A DNA stretch of 46,617 nt from a virus. The translations under genes were made by a program, and so were the position numbers. The notes beneath the pieces are model-generated. The model did no database searches. It was not told the origin of the DNA and was given only the letters and a program-made list of their open reading frames with translations. The DNA lies in the IMG/VR virus record IMGVR_UViG_3300028829_001409, positions 1 to 46,617 of that record; one strand, 5' to 3'. This document shows, piece after piece, positions 6,840 to 15,835 of the stretch; position 1 is the stretch's first letter; each line of letters starts with the position of its first letter.

Positions 6840-8825
6840 ATGCCTAGCGACGGAATGGTCGAAGAATATATAAAAACCCAACAGGGTAACACACTAGGAC
6901 AATCTGCGCGTAAATGGATAGATAATAAGTCCTATCAAGCTTTAACTAAAGGTAATAAACCTAAAGGCAAACAAACTAACACATTTCAAAACTTCTTATA
7001 TAGATATGGTAAAACTTCTGGTACTTTGAAACAAATGCCGGGTGTTAGAAACCTAGGTGTAGTACAAAACTTTGCTAGTGCTCGTAACTTAATTTACCCA
7101 GCAGCTCGTATGATGGGTACTGGTAAGGCTATAACTAAAGCATTAGAAAGCGGTAAGCTTTCTCCTTTAACGGAAAGAGCCAGCCGTGTTGGTGTTGGTA
7201 AGTTATCTGGTTTAGGTATTAACGCATTAGTACAGCCTTTAGGTCTAGGACCTTTACCTTCTCGTATGCTTCGTATAGGTATAGGTAAAGGGTTGTCTTC
7301 AAACAGAAGATTTAGAAACTTTCAGAATAACGCTGTAGCTTTCGTTTCGGGTAAAATGAAAATTAATGGCTCAGCAGCTAATGCTCATATGAAAAAACAA
7401 TACAATGTATTACAAAAAGCACAGATGATGTTAGTTCAAACAGAAATGAATATTAGAGCTTTTGCACCGGACGTAGCAAGTGGTCAGTTTTTACTAGGCA
7501 TGACAGATGGTCCTGCTAAATATCAAAATCAGATTATTGACTTTGACAAAATGACTAAAAAATCAGAATTCAACAAACTGGGAGTAAAGAACTTAGCACC
7601 GGAAGATTCTAAATTTAAATATGAACACAGAGATGTATTTGGGTTCACAAAACCCGGTCAATCTTATCTTGCTCTACAAAACTCTATTATAAGAAGAGAC
7701 TTTAAACCTACAATAGGAAAACATGTAAATAAAGGAACAGAAGCACATCCAGATTGGGATAAAGGAAGTTTCTTTGACGCAGAGATACAAGTAGGCGGAA
7801 GTCCCGATTTTCCATGGATATGGGCTGTAGAATTTGGTGGAAGCATACCGTATTATCAAAGAACTAGTCATCCAGATAAAAAAGGTTTTGGAGGTCAGTA
7901 TAGCGGTAGAAAAGAAGATAAATATATACCTAAGACTAAATATATACAACCTACGTTTTTTGTCAGAAGAGCTATTGAAGTAGCAAGAAAGCAATATAAA
8001 AAAGCGTATAACTTAAGTAGTAAAGTTAATGTTGGTATGTCTAATTCTAAAAAATACTATAACGAGTGGCTAAGAATAGCTAAGCAAAGAAATCAGAAAA
8101 CAGCTCTTAAGAAATATAAACCAGACTATCTTAAAAATACAAAAACAAATGACTTCCTTAGTGAACGTTATATGCTTGATAGAGAATCTAGAGGACATAG
8201 TTTCTTGTCTCAAATGGAGCAGAGAATACCGGGTCCAAGAATAGATTCAGCTCATGGCGCTTTTTACAGTAAAGAGTTAGCAGCAGAACTAGGTTTAAAT
8301 GCAATACCAGAGAATATGAATATATCTATGACTGTACCACTAAGAAAGACTGACAATGCAAAAGTTGTTTCACAGGCAGCTAAAGTATTTATTGAATCTG
8401 GAGGCGGTAGCTTAACCGAAGGTGGAGAGAAATATAAGAAGGTATTTAACAAAGTAGGTAATTACCTATCAAAGCAAGCTGAATATAAGAATGCTCCTAA
8501 GAGATTATTAAACGATACAGAGAGATATATTAAGATATTTAACAATATGAACACAGGAGAAGACACTGCTAGAGGTGCTCGACGTGCTGAATTACTGAAA
8601 GAAGTATACAATTTATCTACCAAGCAGGATGGTAATAAGTTAATAATAAAAGCAAGAAAGCGTAGAAGTGACGCAGGCAGCTCAAAGAAAAAGGGTAAAA
8701 GACCTTATGTGTCTTTTCAAAGCATTCAAAGTCGAAAAGGACAACAATTAGCTAAGGATATGGCGAGTTCATTTGATGTTGATTCATTGTTCAATGACGC
8801 TCTTAACATGGATTTCGACTTTTAA
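6840..8825 (+). CDS. Large neck protein containing an HK97 gp10-like domain
   Basis: 661 residues, basic. Around residues 325-395 it has VEFGGSIPYYQR followed later by QPTFFVRRAIEVARKQYKKAY, the paired signature (V-E-F-G-T ... P-F-x-R-x-A) of gp10-like tail-completion proteins. Family members are usually 100-180 residues, so the long N- and C-terminal parts are additions with no domain I recognise; the C-terminus is Lys/Arg-rich. Its place between head closure and the tail terminator fits a tail-completion role. Translation starts one base after the upstream stop (TAATATG). Confidence 0.65.
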   Translation: MPSDGMVEEYIKTQQGNTLGQSARKWIDNKSYQALTKGNKPKGKQTNTFQNFLYRYGKTSGTLKQMPGVRNLGVVQNFASARNLIYPAARMMGTGKAITKALESGKLSPLTERASRVGVGKLSGLGINALVQPLGLGPLPSRMLRIGIGKGLSSNRRFRNFQNNAVAFVSGKMKINGSAANAHMKKQYNVLQKAQMMLVQTEMNIRAFAPDVASGQFLLGMTDGPAKYQNQIIDFDKMTKKSEFNKLGVKNLAPEDSKFKYEHRDVFGFTKPGQSYLALQNSIIRRDFKPTIGKHVNKGTEAHPDWDKGSFFDAEIQVGGSPDFPWIWAVEFGGSIPYYQRTSHPDKKGFGGQYSGRKEDKYIPKTKYIQPTFFVRRAIEVARKQYKKAYNLSSKVNVGMSNSKKYYNEWLRIAKQRNQKTALKKYKPDYLKNTKTNDFLSERYMLDRESRGHSFLSQMEQRIPGPRIDSAHGAFYSKELAAELGLNAIPENMNISMTVPLRKTDNAKVVSQAAKVFIESGGGSLTEGGEKYKKVFNKVGNYLSKQAEYKNAPKRLLNDTERYIKIFNNMNTGEDTARGARRAELLKEVYNLSTKQDGNKLIIKARKRRSDAGSSKKKGKRPYVSFQSIQSRKGQQLAKDMASSFDVDSLFNDALNMDFDF

Positions 8826-8829
8826 GTGA

Positions 8830-8835
8830 TATAAT
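8830..8835 (+). promoter_or_regulatory. Candidate leaderless promoter before tail terminator gene
   Basis: Extended -10 box (TGATATAAT) seven bases before the ATG at 8843; no Shine-Dalgarno is visible. Confidence 0.45.
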
Positions 8836-8842
8836 TTTCCAA

Positions 8843-9337
8843 ATGGGTATAAAAGCAGTTGGCGTACAGCCAGACCAAAATGTTAACTTTCCGCCAGACG
8901 CGGAGATAGTTTTTCGCGAATGGGCAGTCAATACAGCAATTATTACAAATGTTGTTAGCACAAGAGTTGCTACGAGACTACCAAGAAATGCTGAATTACC
9001 CTTTTTAACTTTTTTCGCTACAGGAGGAAGTTTAATTAGTAACACAAGTGACGCAGCAATAGCTGGTGTTGTTTTTCAAGTAAATTGTTATGCAGGTAGA
9101 TGGGGTGGAGCTAGTACTTCTCAACCAGATTATGCAACTGCTTATCAATTAGCAAATGCAGTTTATGAAGCAGCTTTTAAAACAGGACAAACTAGAGTTG
9201 TGACGCCAACATCAAATACAGCAGGTGTGATTGCTGGTTTTGAAGTCAATTCAGCTCCCGAAAGAATAGAAGAGACTGAAACAGGATTAGGACATTATCA
9301 GCTATCATTAACTATGTATTATAGAGGAACTGGCTAA
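8843..9337 (+). CDS. Tail terminator-like protein
   Basis: 164 residues. After a 30-residue leader it runs VFREWAVNTAIITNVVSTRV, then LPFLTFFATGG, AGVVFQVNCYAG and DYATAYQLANAVYEAAFKTG, the alpha/beta pattern of small tail-terminator proteins (DUF3168/gpU-like). These cap the tail tube and join it to the neck. Position after the gp10-like gene and shortly before the major tail gene supports the call; sequence similarity alone is modest. Confidence 0.65.
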   Translation: MGIKAVGVQPDQNVNFPPDAEIVFREWAVNTAIITNVVSTRVATRLPRNAELPFLTFFATGGSLISNTSDAAIAGVVFQVNCYAGRWGGASTSQPDYATAYQLANAVYEAAFKTGQTRVVTPTSNTAGVIAGFEVNSAPERIEETETGLGHYQLSLTMYYRGTG

Positions 9338-9618
9338 TGAGTAAAAAAAATAAAAAAGTAGAAGTAAAAATGAATCCTTTACTAAACAAGAGTAAAGTTC
9401 GCGACACCGTGAGCGGAATCGTGTTTAGTAGTGAAGAGTGGGTTGAAATAGACTCGGACATCTGGGAGCGCCTCAAAGAAAATAGATATAATCAAGGCGG
9501 AGAGCGCATAAGCGTCTTGATATCTAATGAGGAAGAACCGGATGACAAATTAACAGAGGAAGACAATGAATCTGTTGATGAGGTAGTGGAAGACTTCTTT
9601 ATTGCTGAAGAAGAATAA
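9337..9618 (+). CDS. Small acidic protein of the tail operon, unknown
   Basis: 93 residues. The first part (NPLLNKSKVRDTVSGIVFSSEEWVEID) is basic and mixed, and the last 25 residues are almost all acidic. Its start overlaps the previous stop (TAATG). Small proteins like this precede the major tail gene in other siphoviruses. No function can be assigned. Confidence 0.65.
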   Translation: MSKKNKKVEVKMNPLLNKSKVRDTVSGIVFSSEEWVEIDSDIWERLKENRYNQGGERISVLISNEEEPDDKLTEEDNESVDEVVEDFFIAEEE

Positions 9619-9634
9619 CCGGCAAAGCTGAAAT

Positions 9635-9662
9635 CGACTTGAAAAAGTCGGCTGAGCTCAGC
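9635..9662 (+). promoter_or_regulatory. GNRA-capped hairpin and 12-base palindrome in the major tail leader
   Basis: CGACTT-GAAA-AAGTCG is a perfect six-pair stem with a GAAA tetraloop, followed directly by the self-complementary GCTGAGCTCAGC. There is no T run, so it is unlikely to be a plain terminator. A role in mRNA processing or stability for the highly expressed tail gene is inferred. Confidence 0.45.
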
Positions 9663-9685
9663 TGATTAAGTATAAGTATAAGATA

Positions 9686-9700
9686 TGTTAGGAGATAACA
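9686..9700 (+). promoter_or_regulatory. Hairpin presenting the major tail ribosome binding site
   Basis: TGTTA-GGAGA-TAACA: a five-pair stem with the Shine-Dalgarno GGAGA as its loop, six bases before the ATG. Compare the capsid gene at 2176. Confidence 0.5.
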
Positions 9701-9701
9701 A

Positions 9702-10358
9702 ATGAGCTATAATACAACAGGAACAATATCTGAAGTATTAATTGGTACAGGTGTTCTCTATTTCAAAGATAGGACTACAAGTTCTTTAGCATTTCCGGGT
9801 GATGACGCTGCCGGAGCATGGGTATCCCCGACCGGGATGACTGTTGCTTGGGAAGAAGTCGGATATTCGGAAGATGGCTGGACATTAGAAGTTGATAAAA
9901 CTTTTGAAGATGTCATGGTCGCAGAAGAAGTAGACCCTATTAAAACTCTTAAATCAGCACAAGAAGTAAGACTTACAGGAGAGCTTTCACAAGCTGGACA
10001 AGGTAAGTTACAAATAGCAATGGGTGGCGGTACCATCACAGAAGACGAAACATCAAACTTCTCTTCTGGATACGATGTATATCTACCTCCATTGTCAGAC
10101 TCTTTTACAGAGTATGCTCTTGTGTTACACACAGATGGTCCTGCCGGTGCAGACAGGCAATTCCACGTTCCTCGAGCAGTGAACGTTGGCTCTTTTGCTA
10201 TGGCTCACCAAAAAGCTCCAGCTAAAGTAAGTTTGGCTACAGAATTTAAAGTTCTTGTACCAGACACAACTTTAAATGTTGGTAGCTCCGGCGGTGCGTA
10301 CTATCTCTTCAGAGTTGTAGACAACACTAACGATACTGACGAGTTAGATATTAACTAA
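9702..10358 (+). CDS. Major tail (tube) protein
   Basis: 218 residues, beta-rich. It begins SYNTTGTISEVLIGTGVLYF and continues with EEVGYSEDGWTLEVDKTFEDVMVAEEVDPIKTLKSAQEVRLTGE in overall layout, which resembles siphovirus tail tube proteins (a loop that stacks on the next ring, then E-V-x-L-x-G-E-L). The C-terminal KVSLATEFKVLVPD strand closes the barrel. It lies directly before the frameshifted chaperone pair and has a strong ribosome site, as expected for the most abundant tail protein. Confidence 0.85.
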   Translation: MSYNTTGTISEVLIGTGVLYFKDRTTSSLAFPGDDAAGAWVSPTGMTVAWEEVGYSEDGWTLEVDKTFEDVMVAEEVDPIKTLKSAQEVRLTGELSQAGQGKLQIAMGGGTITEDETSNFSSGYDVYLPPLSDSFTEYALVLHTDGPAGADRQFHVPRAVNVGSFAMAHQKAPAKVSLATEFKVLVPDTTLNVGSSGGAYYLFRVVDNTNDTDELDIN

Positions 10359-10383
10359 AAAATTAGATAGGAGAATATTAAAA

Positions 10384-10734
10384 GTGGTAAAATTTAAAGA
10401 CTTTGATAAGGCTTTAGAAGCAGATAAAGAACCTTTGCAGATTAAAGTAGCAGGAAAAACTTACGAGTTACCCGCTACTTTACCTGCAAGAACAGTGTTA
10501 GCTCAAATGAAATATGCTAACGAAGGTGATGTAATCCCGATGGACTTATTACCAGAATGGATTGGCTCATTAGTGGGCAAAGAAACTCTGGATGATATGT
10601 TAAACAATGGTATGACTTGGGAGCAAATGAATGATTTGCTTTCTTACTTACTAGAAGCATACGGGTTAGCAGCACAACCGGAAGAAGAGGTTGAAGCTGA
10701 AGGGGAAGAAGAGGATTCCGAAGCCCCAAAATAA
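10384..10734 (+). CDS. Tail assembly chaperone, short form (gpG-like)
   Basis: 116 residues from a GTG start; AGGAG lies ten bases upstream and no ATG alternative exists nearby. It has the layout of the first tail chaperone: a beta-rich start (IKVAGKTYELPATLPARTV), then a helical part with MDLLPEWIGSLVGKETLDDML, then an acidic Glu-rich tail. It binds the tape measure during tail assembly. The last sense codons overlap a slippery heptamer, so a fraction of ribosomes make the longer form. Confidence 0.85.
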   Translation: MVKFKDFDKALEADKEPLQIKVAGKTYELPATLPARTVLAQMKYANEGDVIPMDLLPEWIGSLVGKETLDDMLNNGMTWEQMNDLLSYLLEAYGLAAQPEEEVEAEGEEEDSEAPK

Positions 10735-11060
10735 GTTGGTCCGTTCAAGAAATACTTGAACTCTATGGGCCACTAGAAGCAGACTTTCTTCACTTATATA
10801 ACATTGAGTCACCACTTAATGTTGAATGGTTTCGTTTTTTAAGATTAATTTCTTTCATGCCAAATGAAAATTCAACATTCTATAACATACTTCGTAATCG
10901 TCAATTAGAAATGACTGAAGATGGTGAAGTTGTTAAAAAAGAACAAGCAGATACACATAGGTTAAAAATGGCCCTTCGAAAACAACATAACAGAAATAAA
11001 CCGAGACAACGAGTTTCTCTTGATGATATTATGGGTGATATAGGAGGAGCAAGTGGCTAA
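10384..11060 (+). CDS. Tail assembly chaperone, -1 frameshift fusion (gpGT-like)
   Basis: Joined reading: 10384-10731 then 10731-11060, giving 225 residues (116 + 109). The shift site is C CCA AAA, the canonical X XXY YYZ form, immediately before the TAA. The -1 frame continues SWSVQEILELYGPLEADFLH, then LNVEWFRFLRLISFMP, matching the second chaperone domain (W-R-F-L-x-L-L). The frame is open from before the slip site to the tape measure start, which it overlaps by eight bases. Frameshifting at this place is a hallmark of long-tailed phages. Confidence 0.9.
10725..10731 (+). promoter_or_regulatory. -1 ribosomal frameshift slippery site
   Basis: CCCAAAA read as C CCA AAA in the zero frame; re-pairing one base back gives CCC AAA. 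The stop codon TAA follows at once. A hairpin starts 11 bases downstream. Confidence 0.88.
10743..10761 (+). promoter_or_regulatory. Frameshift-stimulating hairpin
   Basis: GTTCAAG-AAATA-CTTGAAC is a perfect seven-pair stem with a five-base loop, 11 bases after the slippery heptamer. The distance is near that of known stimulatory structures. It is AT-rich, so the effect may be moderate. Confidence 0.7.
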
Positions 11061-14000
11061 ATCTGGAGGTGTAGCTCCTTTTCTTGTTTCGTTCAAAGTA
11101 GACATGGACGACGCTACTAATAAGGCGGCGAAAGAAGCAAACAACTTAGCCTCTACGGTCATGGGTGCTTATGGTAAACTTGGCGGTCTTGCTGGTGCAG
11201 TAGGTACTACAGCATTAACAACATTAGCTGGCTTAGCTACAACTATGGCTTTTACAGTCGGTGCAGCTTCTAAATTCGAAGATTCTTTTGCAGGTATTAG
11301 AAAAACTGTTGACGCTTCAGAAGCAGATTTTAACCAATTAGCTGTATCTGTCAGAAAACTTGCAACAGAAATACCTATTGCAACTAATCAATTAAATGCA
11401 ATCGGTGAACTTGGTGGTCAGTTAGGTATTGAATCAACTGGACTTCCAACATTTATTGAAACAATATCTAAATTAGGAGTAGCGACTAGATTATCAACTG
11501 AAACTGCTGCACTTGGTTTAGCTAGAATGAAAACTATTTTCCAGCTCGGAAATGAGGATATATCTAAACTTGCTTCTTCATTAGTTGACTTAGGTAACAA
11601 CTTCGCAGCTCTTGAAGATGAAATACTTTCTACATCATTACGATTAGCAGCAGGTGCTAAAGTAGCTGGAGCAACAGCCGCGGATACTTTAGCAATTGCT
11701 ACTGCTTTACAAGCTGTTGGTGTTCAATCACAAGCAGGTGGTACTGCCGTCGCACGTGTATTTCAGCAATTAACTGTAGCTATACAGGGTGGAAAAGAAC
11801 AGCTTGATGTTTTCTCAAGAGTTTCGGGAGTATTACCAGAACAATTTAAACAATTAGCTGATAACAATCCAGCACAAGCATTTAATATATTTTTACAAGG
11901 ACTACAAAGATTAAGTTCTGAAGGTGGTAATGTTGTCGAAGTTCTTGACGCATTAGGTTTAAAACAACAAAGAACCATTCGAGCTTTGTTAGCTCTATCT
12001 GAGGCAGGAGACCTAGTTACTGAAACATTAGCTAGAGGTAATGCTGCTTTTGAAATTAATAATGCTCTTAACGAAGAGGCTGCTAAACGATTCGAGACTT
12101 TAAAATCACAAACAAAGTTGATGAAGAATGCTTTTACAGAACTTCGTATAGAAATAGGTAATACATTCTTACCACTTGCAAAAGCATTGACACAAACACT
12201 TACTGGTGTTGCACTTGCAGCAGCAGATGATGAGAAGAGTGCTGAAGTAGGTTTTACTAATATGTCTAATTCTATGAAAGTTCTTACTGCTGGTTTCGCA
12301 ACACTAGGTCTTGCTATGGCTATGCCTATATTCAACTTCTTTAAATTTATATCTATACAAGCAAAAGTAGCTTCTCAGACAAGTAAGGCAGCAGTAGCTC
12401 TTCAAGAACTTACAAGACAAGAAATAAAACATCTTGCTTTAAGTAAGAGTAAGGAAGCCCATGCAGTCAAAGCTCGTAAACTAATAGGTAACCAGACAAT
12501 GGCGTATATGAAAATGACCCAAGGACTACGAATGATGTTACCTCAACTTGCTCTTGCAGCAGCAGCTATAGCAGTCTTCGGTTTGGCAAATGCTAGAGCA
12601 AATAAAAATTCCAAAGCTTCAGCAAAAATATTTTTTGAAACTGCTTCTGCATTCGTACCACTACAAAGTAAATTAGAAGAAAAACAAGCAGAATTTAATA
12701 AATTGCAAAATGAAGGTTTCTCATCAGATATATTAAAAATATATAAAAAAGAATTAGAGATTATTAATGAAGAACTTGAAGATATAAATATTTCTGGTGT
12801 TAGAGCATTTATGAACATACCTAAGTTTATGAAAGATATATCTGTAAAAGAAGCAGAAAAAATATCTACTGCATTTAGCGTTTTAGGTAATCAATATAAA
12901 GCTTTAGGAGACTTGACACAAGACCCAATAAAGATTGAAACAGTTCAAATAGCCGGTACAGAAGTTGAATTTGGTAGTAATCAAGGAGGAAGTGCTTTAA
13001 GTTTTGTTAAAAATACTCTTGGAGAAGAAGGAGACTTAGCAGAAGAGTTAGCAAAAGCTATAGGTGTAGAATTGCAGATAGTAGAAGATTTACTAGCTAA
13101 AGGAGATTTGACAGGATTATTACAACTTATTTCCGTTAAAGGATTAGATGACGCTACGATTTTTGCTAATGCAGGAAATGTTATAAATGACACTGTAACT
13201 AATATCGAAAGTGCATTCTCAAGAGCGGAAGCTGGTTCAGATGAATTTACAAAAACACAAAAGAGGCAATTAGGATTTTTAAATAACCAAGTCCCCGCTT
13301 TATCAGAACTTGGTGTTCGCATGAGTAGAATTGATAAAGAACAAGATTTCTTAGCGGAGAGTGCTCAAACATTAGTTGACAGATACAATGCTATGCAAAA
13401 AGAAACCGGCGGTGCAACTATTACCTTAGACGAATTTATTGGAAACTCAATCACAGCTGATAAAGTTATTAAAAAAGTATATGGAAGCACCGATGTAGCA
13501 ACAGATAGTGCAAAAGCTTTTGGAGAAGTTGTAATAGATGTTACTAATTATATCAATGACCAAATAGACAAAATGGGAGAATTGGGAACAGCTTATAGCA
13601 AGTTAAGTCAAGTATCATTTATATCCCCAGATGATATTATTGCGGGAGCACAAGAACTAGAAGATAGAGTATCGTTCATTACTAATGCTATAGCAATATT
13701 AATCAGTCAAGGACAAATCGGTTTAGCTGCACAAGTATCAAGTATAGAAGACACTGGTGAAGCATTTGGTACAGCTGTTGCATTTTTGCGAGGACTCGGG
13801 GATGAAAATTTAGCACCAGCGTTTGCAGACCTTAATCAGCAGTTTGTTGATAGTAATGCAGAACTTTCGGGTATACAAGGAACTGGTGAGCTAGTAACTC
13901 AAGAGCTTAGAGACCAAATACTTGAGACTAACGGATTAAATAGTGTACAAGTAGCAAATGCACAAATCAATTTTGATAACCTACAACTAGTCAAAGCTGC

Positions 14001-15321
14001 AACATCGGCAAGAGAAGATGAACTTAACGCTTTATTGTCAATGTTCCGAATGACGGAAGATATCAAAAAACGAAATAGAGCAATAAGAGATACTCAACAA
14101 GAAATTGCTGAACTGCAACAAGATATAGTCTTTGGTGATATTCAAATAAGTCTTAGAAAGAAGGAACAGTTAGAAGTAGATTTAGCACGTGAAGCTGTTC
14201 TAGAAGCTATAGATAAATTTGGTAAAGAAGGAGTCGTTACTGCAAGCGAAGAGCTTGAAATATTACAGATGAGCCTTAGTTTAGATAAGATGAGAGACAA
14301 ATTAAGCAGTAAGATGACTGCACGTCAAAAGAAATCTTTACGAGACAAAGAAAAAGAAGTTAAGTTCCTAGAACTAGCAGTAGAACAGGGAGTTGCTGAA
14401 AACTTAGACCTAGACGCAGCAAGAGAAGAACTTGAAGAAATGCGTAATCCAATGTCTGAGGTTGAGAAGAAAATCTTAAACTTGCAAGTTAAAGCAGCTG
14501 AAGCAGAACTAGCAGCCGCTAAATCTAGAGCAGAAGGATTATCACCAGATATAATTTCTGCTATTGAATCTTACAATGACCAATTAAAAGTACAGCCGGA
14601 AAGATACCAAAAAATTGCTGACGCTACTTCTAAATACAATGCAATGGTCGCAGAGAATAATATTAAAATAATGCAAAATGGTATAGAGATAGATAAACTA
14701 AGAAGAAAGTATCCAGACCTTAACAACATGTTTATGGGTCTAGCTAAAGAGTTAGGAATACCTACTTCATACGTTCAAGAAGTATTGGTAGCAATGGATA
14801 CAGAGATGGCCGGATTTATCTCATATCAAGACCAAGCAGTAAATAACTTTTTGAATAATACTAATGCTGTTATGAACCATACTAAAAACGTTATAAATGA
14901 GATATCTGAAGAAATGAGAACAAATAATGTCTTTAACGGAATACAAATGTTTGCTAACCCTCATTACACGCAGACCCAAAACCAAAGTGGTACGATGGGA
15001 GTAATTGGTCAAGGCGGATACTATACCGGTAGAAGAGTAGATATGCAGAATTACACAGGTGGTAACGTTCCTATAGGTAGGTCATCACTTGTAGGTGAAA
15101 GAGGACCAGAAGTTATTATGTCAACACCGGGTGGTACATCAGTATTCTCTAATAAAACAGGTCAAGGAACTGGTGGTGTTACAGTAGAGAATATGAATCT
15201 AAATATTACTGGATTACCAGCAGACCCAATAACAGCTAGAAAAATGGCTATGAATATTAGAAAAGAACTTACCAAGCTAGAAAAAGAAGGAACATCCGGT
15301 ACAGGTTTGAGGAATAGGTAA
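11053..15321 (+). CDS. Tail tape measure protein
   Basis: 1422 residues from a GTG start with AGGAGG just upstream. An N-terminal hydrophobic stretch (about 35-75, Gly/Ala/Thr-rich) is followed by a TP901-type core (ASKFEDSFAGIRKTVDASEADF, then ELGGQLGIESTGLPTFIETIS, about 75-365), another hydrophobic segment near 490-510 (LPQLALAAAAIAVFGLANARA), long coiled-coil parts (about 1010-1210), and the typical C-terminal GERGPEVIMSTPGGTSVFSN. It sets tail length; at about 0.15 nm per residue the tail would be around 210 nm. It follows the frameshifted chaperones as usual. Confidence 0.95.
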   Translation: MAKSGGVAPFLVSFKVDMDDATNKAAKEANNLASTVMGAYGKLGGLAGAVGTTALTTLAGLATTMAFTVGAASKFEDSFAGIRKTVDASEADFNQLAVSVRKLATEIPIATNQLNAIGELGGQLGIESTGLPTFIETISKLGVATRLSTETAALGLARMKTIFQLGNEDISKLASSLVDLGNNFAALEDEILSTSLRLAAGAKVAGATAADTLAIATALQAVGVQSQAGGTAVARVFQQLTVAIQGGKEQLDVFSRVSGVLPEQFKQLADNNPAQAFNIFLQGLQRLSSEGGNVVEVLDALGLKQQRTIRALLALSEAGDLVTETLARGNAAFEINNALNEEAAKRFETLKSQTKLMKNAFTELRIEIGNTFLPLAKALTQTLTGVALAAADDEKSAEVGFTNMSNSMKVLTAGFATLGLAMAMPIFNFFKFISIQAKVASQTSKAAVALQELTRQEIKHLALSKSKEAHAVKARKLIGNQTMAYMKMTQGLRMMLPQLALAAAAIAVFGLANARANKNSKASAKIFFETASAFVPLQSKLEEKQAEFNKLQNEGFSSDILKIYKKELEIINEELEDINISGVRAFMNIPKFMKDISVKEAEKISTAFSVLGNQYKALGDLTQDPIKIETVQIAGTEVEFGSNQGGSALSFVKNTLGEEGDLAEELAKAIGVELQIVEDLLAKGDLTGLLQLISVKGLDDATIFANAGNVINDTVTNIESAFSRAEAGSDEFTKTQKRQLGFLNNQVPALSELGVRMSRIDKEQDFLAESAQTLVDRYNAMQKETGGATITLDEFIGNSITADKVIKKVYGSTDVATDSAKAFGEVVIDVTNYINDQIDKMGELGTAYSKLSQVSFISPDDIIAGAQELEDRVSFITNAIAILISQGQIGLAAQVSSIEDTGEAFGTAVAFLRGLGDENLAPAFADLNQQFVDSNAELSGIQGTGELVTQELRDQILETNGLNSVQVANAQINFDNLQLVKAATSAREDELNALLSMFRMTEDIKKRNRAIRDTQQEIAELQQDIVFGDIQISLRKKEQLEVDLAREAVLEAIDKFGKEGVVTASEELEILQMSLSLDKMRDKLSSKMTARQKKSLRDKEKEVKFLELAVEQGVAENLDLDAAREELEEMRNPMSEVEKKILNLQVKAAEAELAAAKSRAEGLSPDIISAIESYNDQLKVQPERYQKIADATSKYNAMVAENNIKIMQNGIEIDKLRRKYPDLNNMFMGLAKELGIPTSYVQEVLVAMDTEMAGFISYQDQAVNNFLNNTNAVMNHTKNVINEISEEMRTNNVFNGIQMFANPHYTQTQNQSGTMGVIGQGGYYTGRRVDMQNYTGGNVPIGRSSLVGERGPEVIMSTPGGTSVFSNKTGQGTGGVTVENMNLNITGLPADPITARKMAMNIRKELTKLEKEGTSGTGLRNR

Positions 15322-15713
15322 TGTTTGCAAAAATAAAAGATAATATAGGTTTGATAGCAACTGCTATTGCTCTTATGGGAACAATAGGAACAGGTTTATC
15401 AACTGCTGGTGAAATAGTAAACACTCTTCAAGGCATTGATGACAGAATGAATCAAGTTGAAGTAGATTTTCAAATGCTAAAAGAAAGCACATTCGTACAA
15501 GGCGATATAGCTGTACTGTTTGAAAAAGTTCAGAAACTAGAAATAGCTAATGATACTAACCAATATGTTCAAATCGAAAAATGGGAATGGGATGATATGA
15601 AAATACAAATTACTCGTCTTGAAACACAACTTGTAGACCAAGACCAAGACTTAAATGTAGTTAGAGAAATACAAACTAGACTTGCGTGGATAGAAGCGAA
15701 CTGTTGTAGATAA
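15321..15713 (+). CDS. Membrane-anchored coiled-coil protein, unknown
   Basis: 130 residues. An N-terminal hydrophobic segment (about 9-32, GLIATAIALMGTIGTGLS) is followed by heptad-like coiled coil to the end. TAATG overlaps join it to the genes on both sides. It could be a tail-tip or tape-measure partner that reaches the membrane, or a holin-like accessory protein; no family was recognised. Confidence 0.65.
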   Translation: MFAKIKDNIGLIATAIALMGTIGTGLSTAGEIVNTLQGIDDRMNQVEVDFQMLKESTFVQGDIAVLFEKVQKLEIANDTNQYVQIEKWEWDDMKIQITRLETQLVDQDQDLNVVREIQTRLAWIEANCCR

Positions 15714-15835
15714 TGATTGATAATAAAGAAAAACATTATTTAAAAGCTTGTAAATCAGACTGGAATTGCGGCGAATACTTTTACGGACCTAAATACAGTA
15801 TGTGCAAACAATGTAGAGATAAGGAGATGTGCTAA
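15713..15835 (+). CDS. 40-residue cysteine-rich small protein
   Basis: Short frame MIDNKEKHYLKACKSDW... ending RDKEMC, with TAATG overlaps at both ends, which supports translation. Five cysteines (C13, C19, C31, C34, C40) include C-K-Q-C, suggesting a small zinc site. Function unknown. Confidence 0.6.
   Translation: MIDNKEKHYLKACKSDWNCGEYFYGPKYSMCKQCRDKEMC

Noticed and set aside
10857-11060. Independent 67-codon gene
   Set aside because: Frame is open back to the slippery site and encodes the second tail chaperone domain; it is the frameshift product, not a separate gene.
15829-15834. GTG start for the distal tail gene
   Set aside because: ATG at 15835 has a better distance to AAGGAG and the common TAATG overlap.
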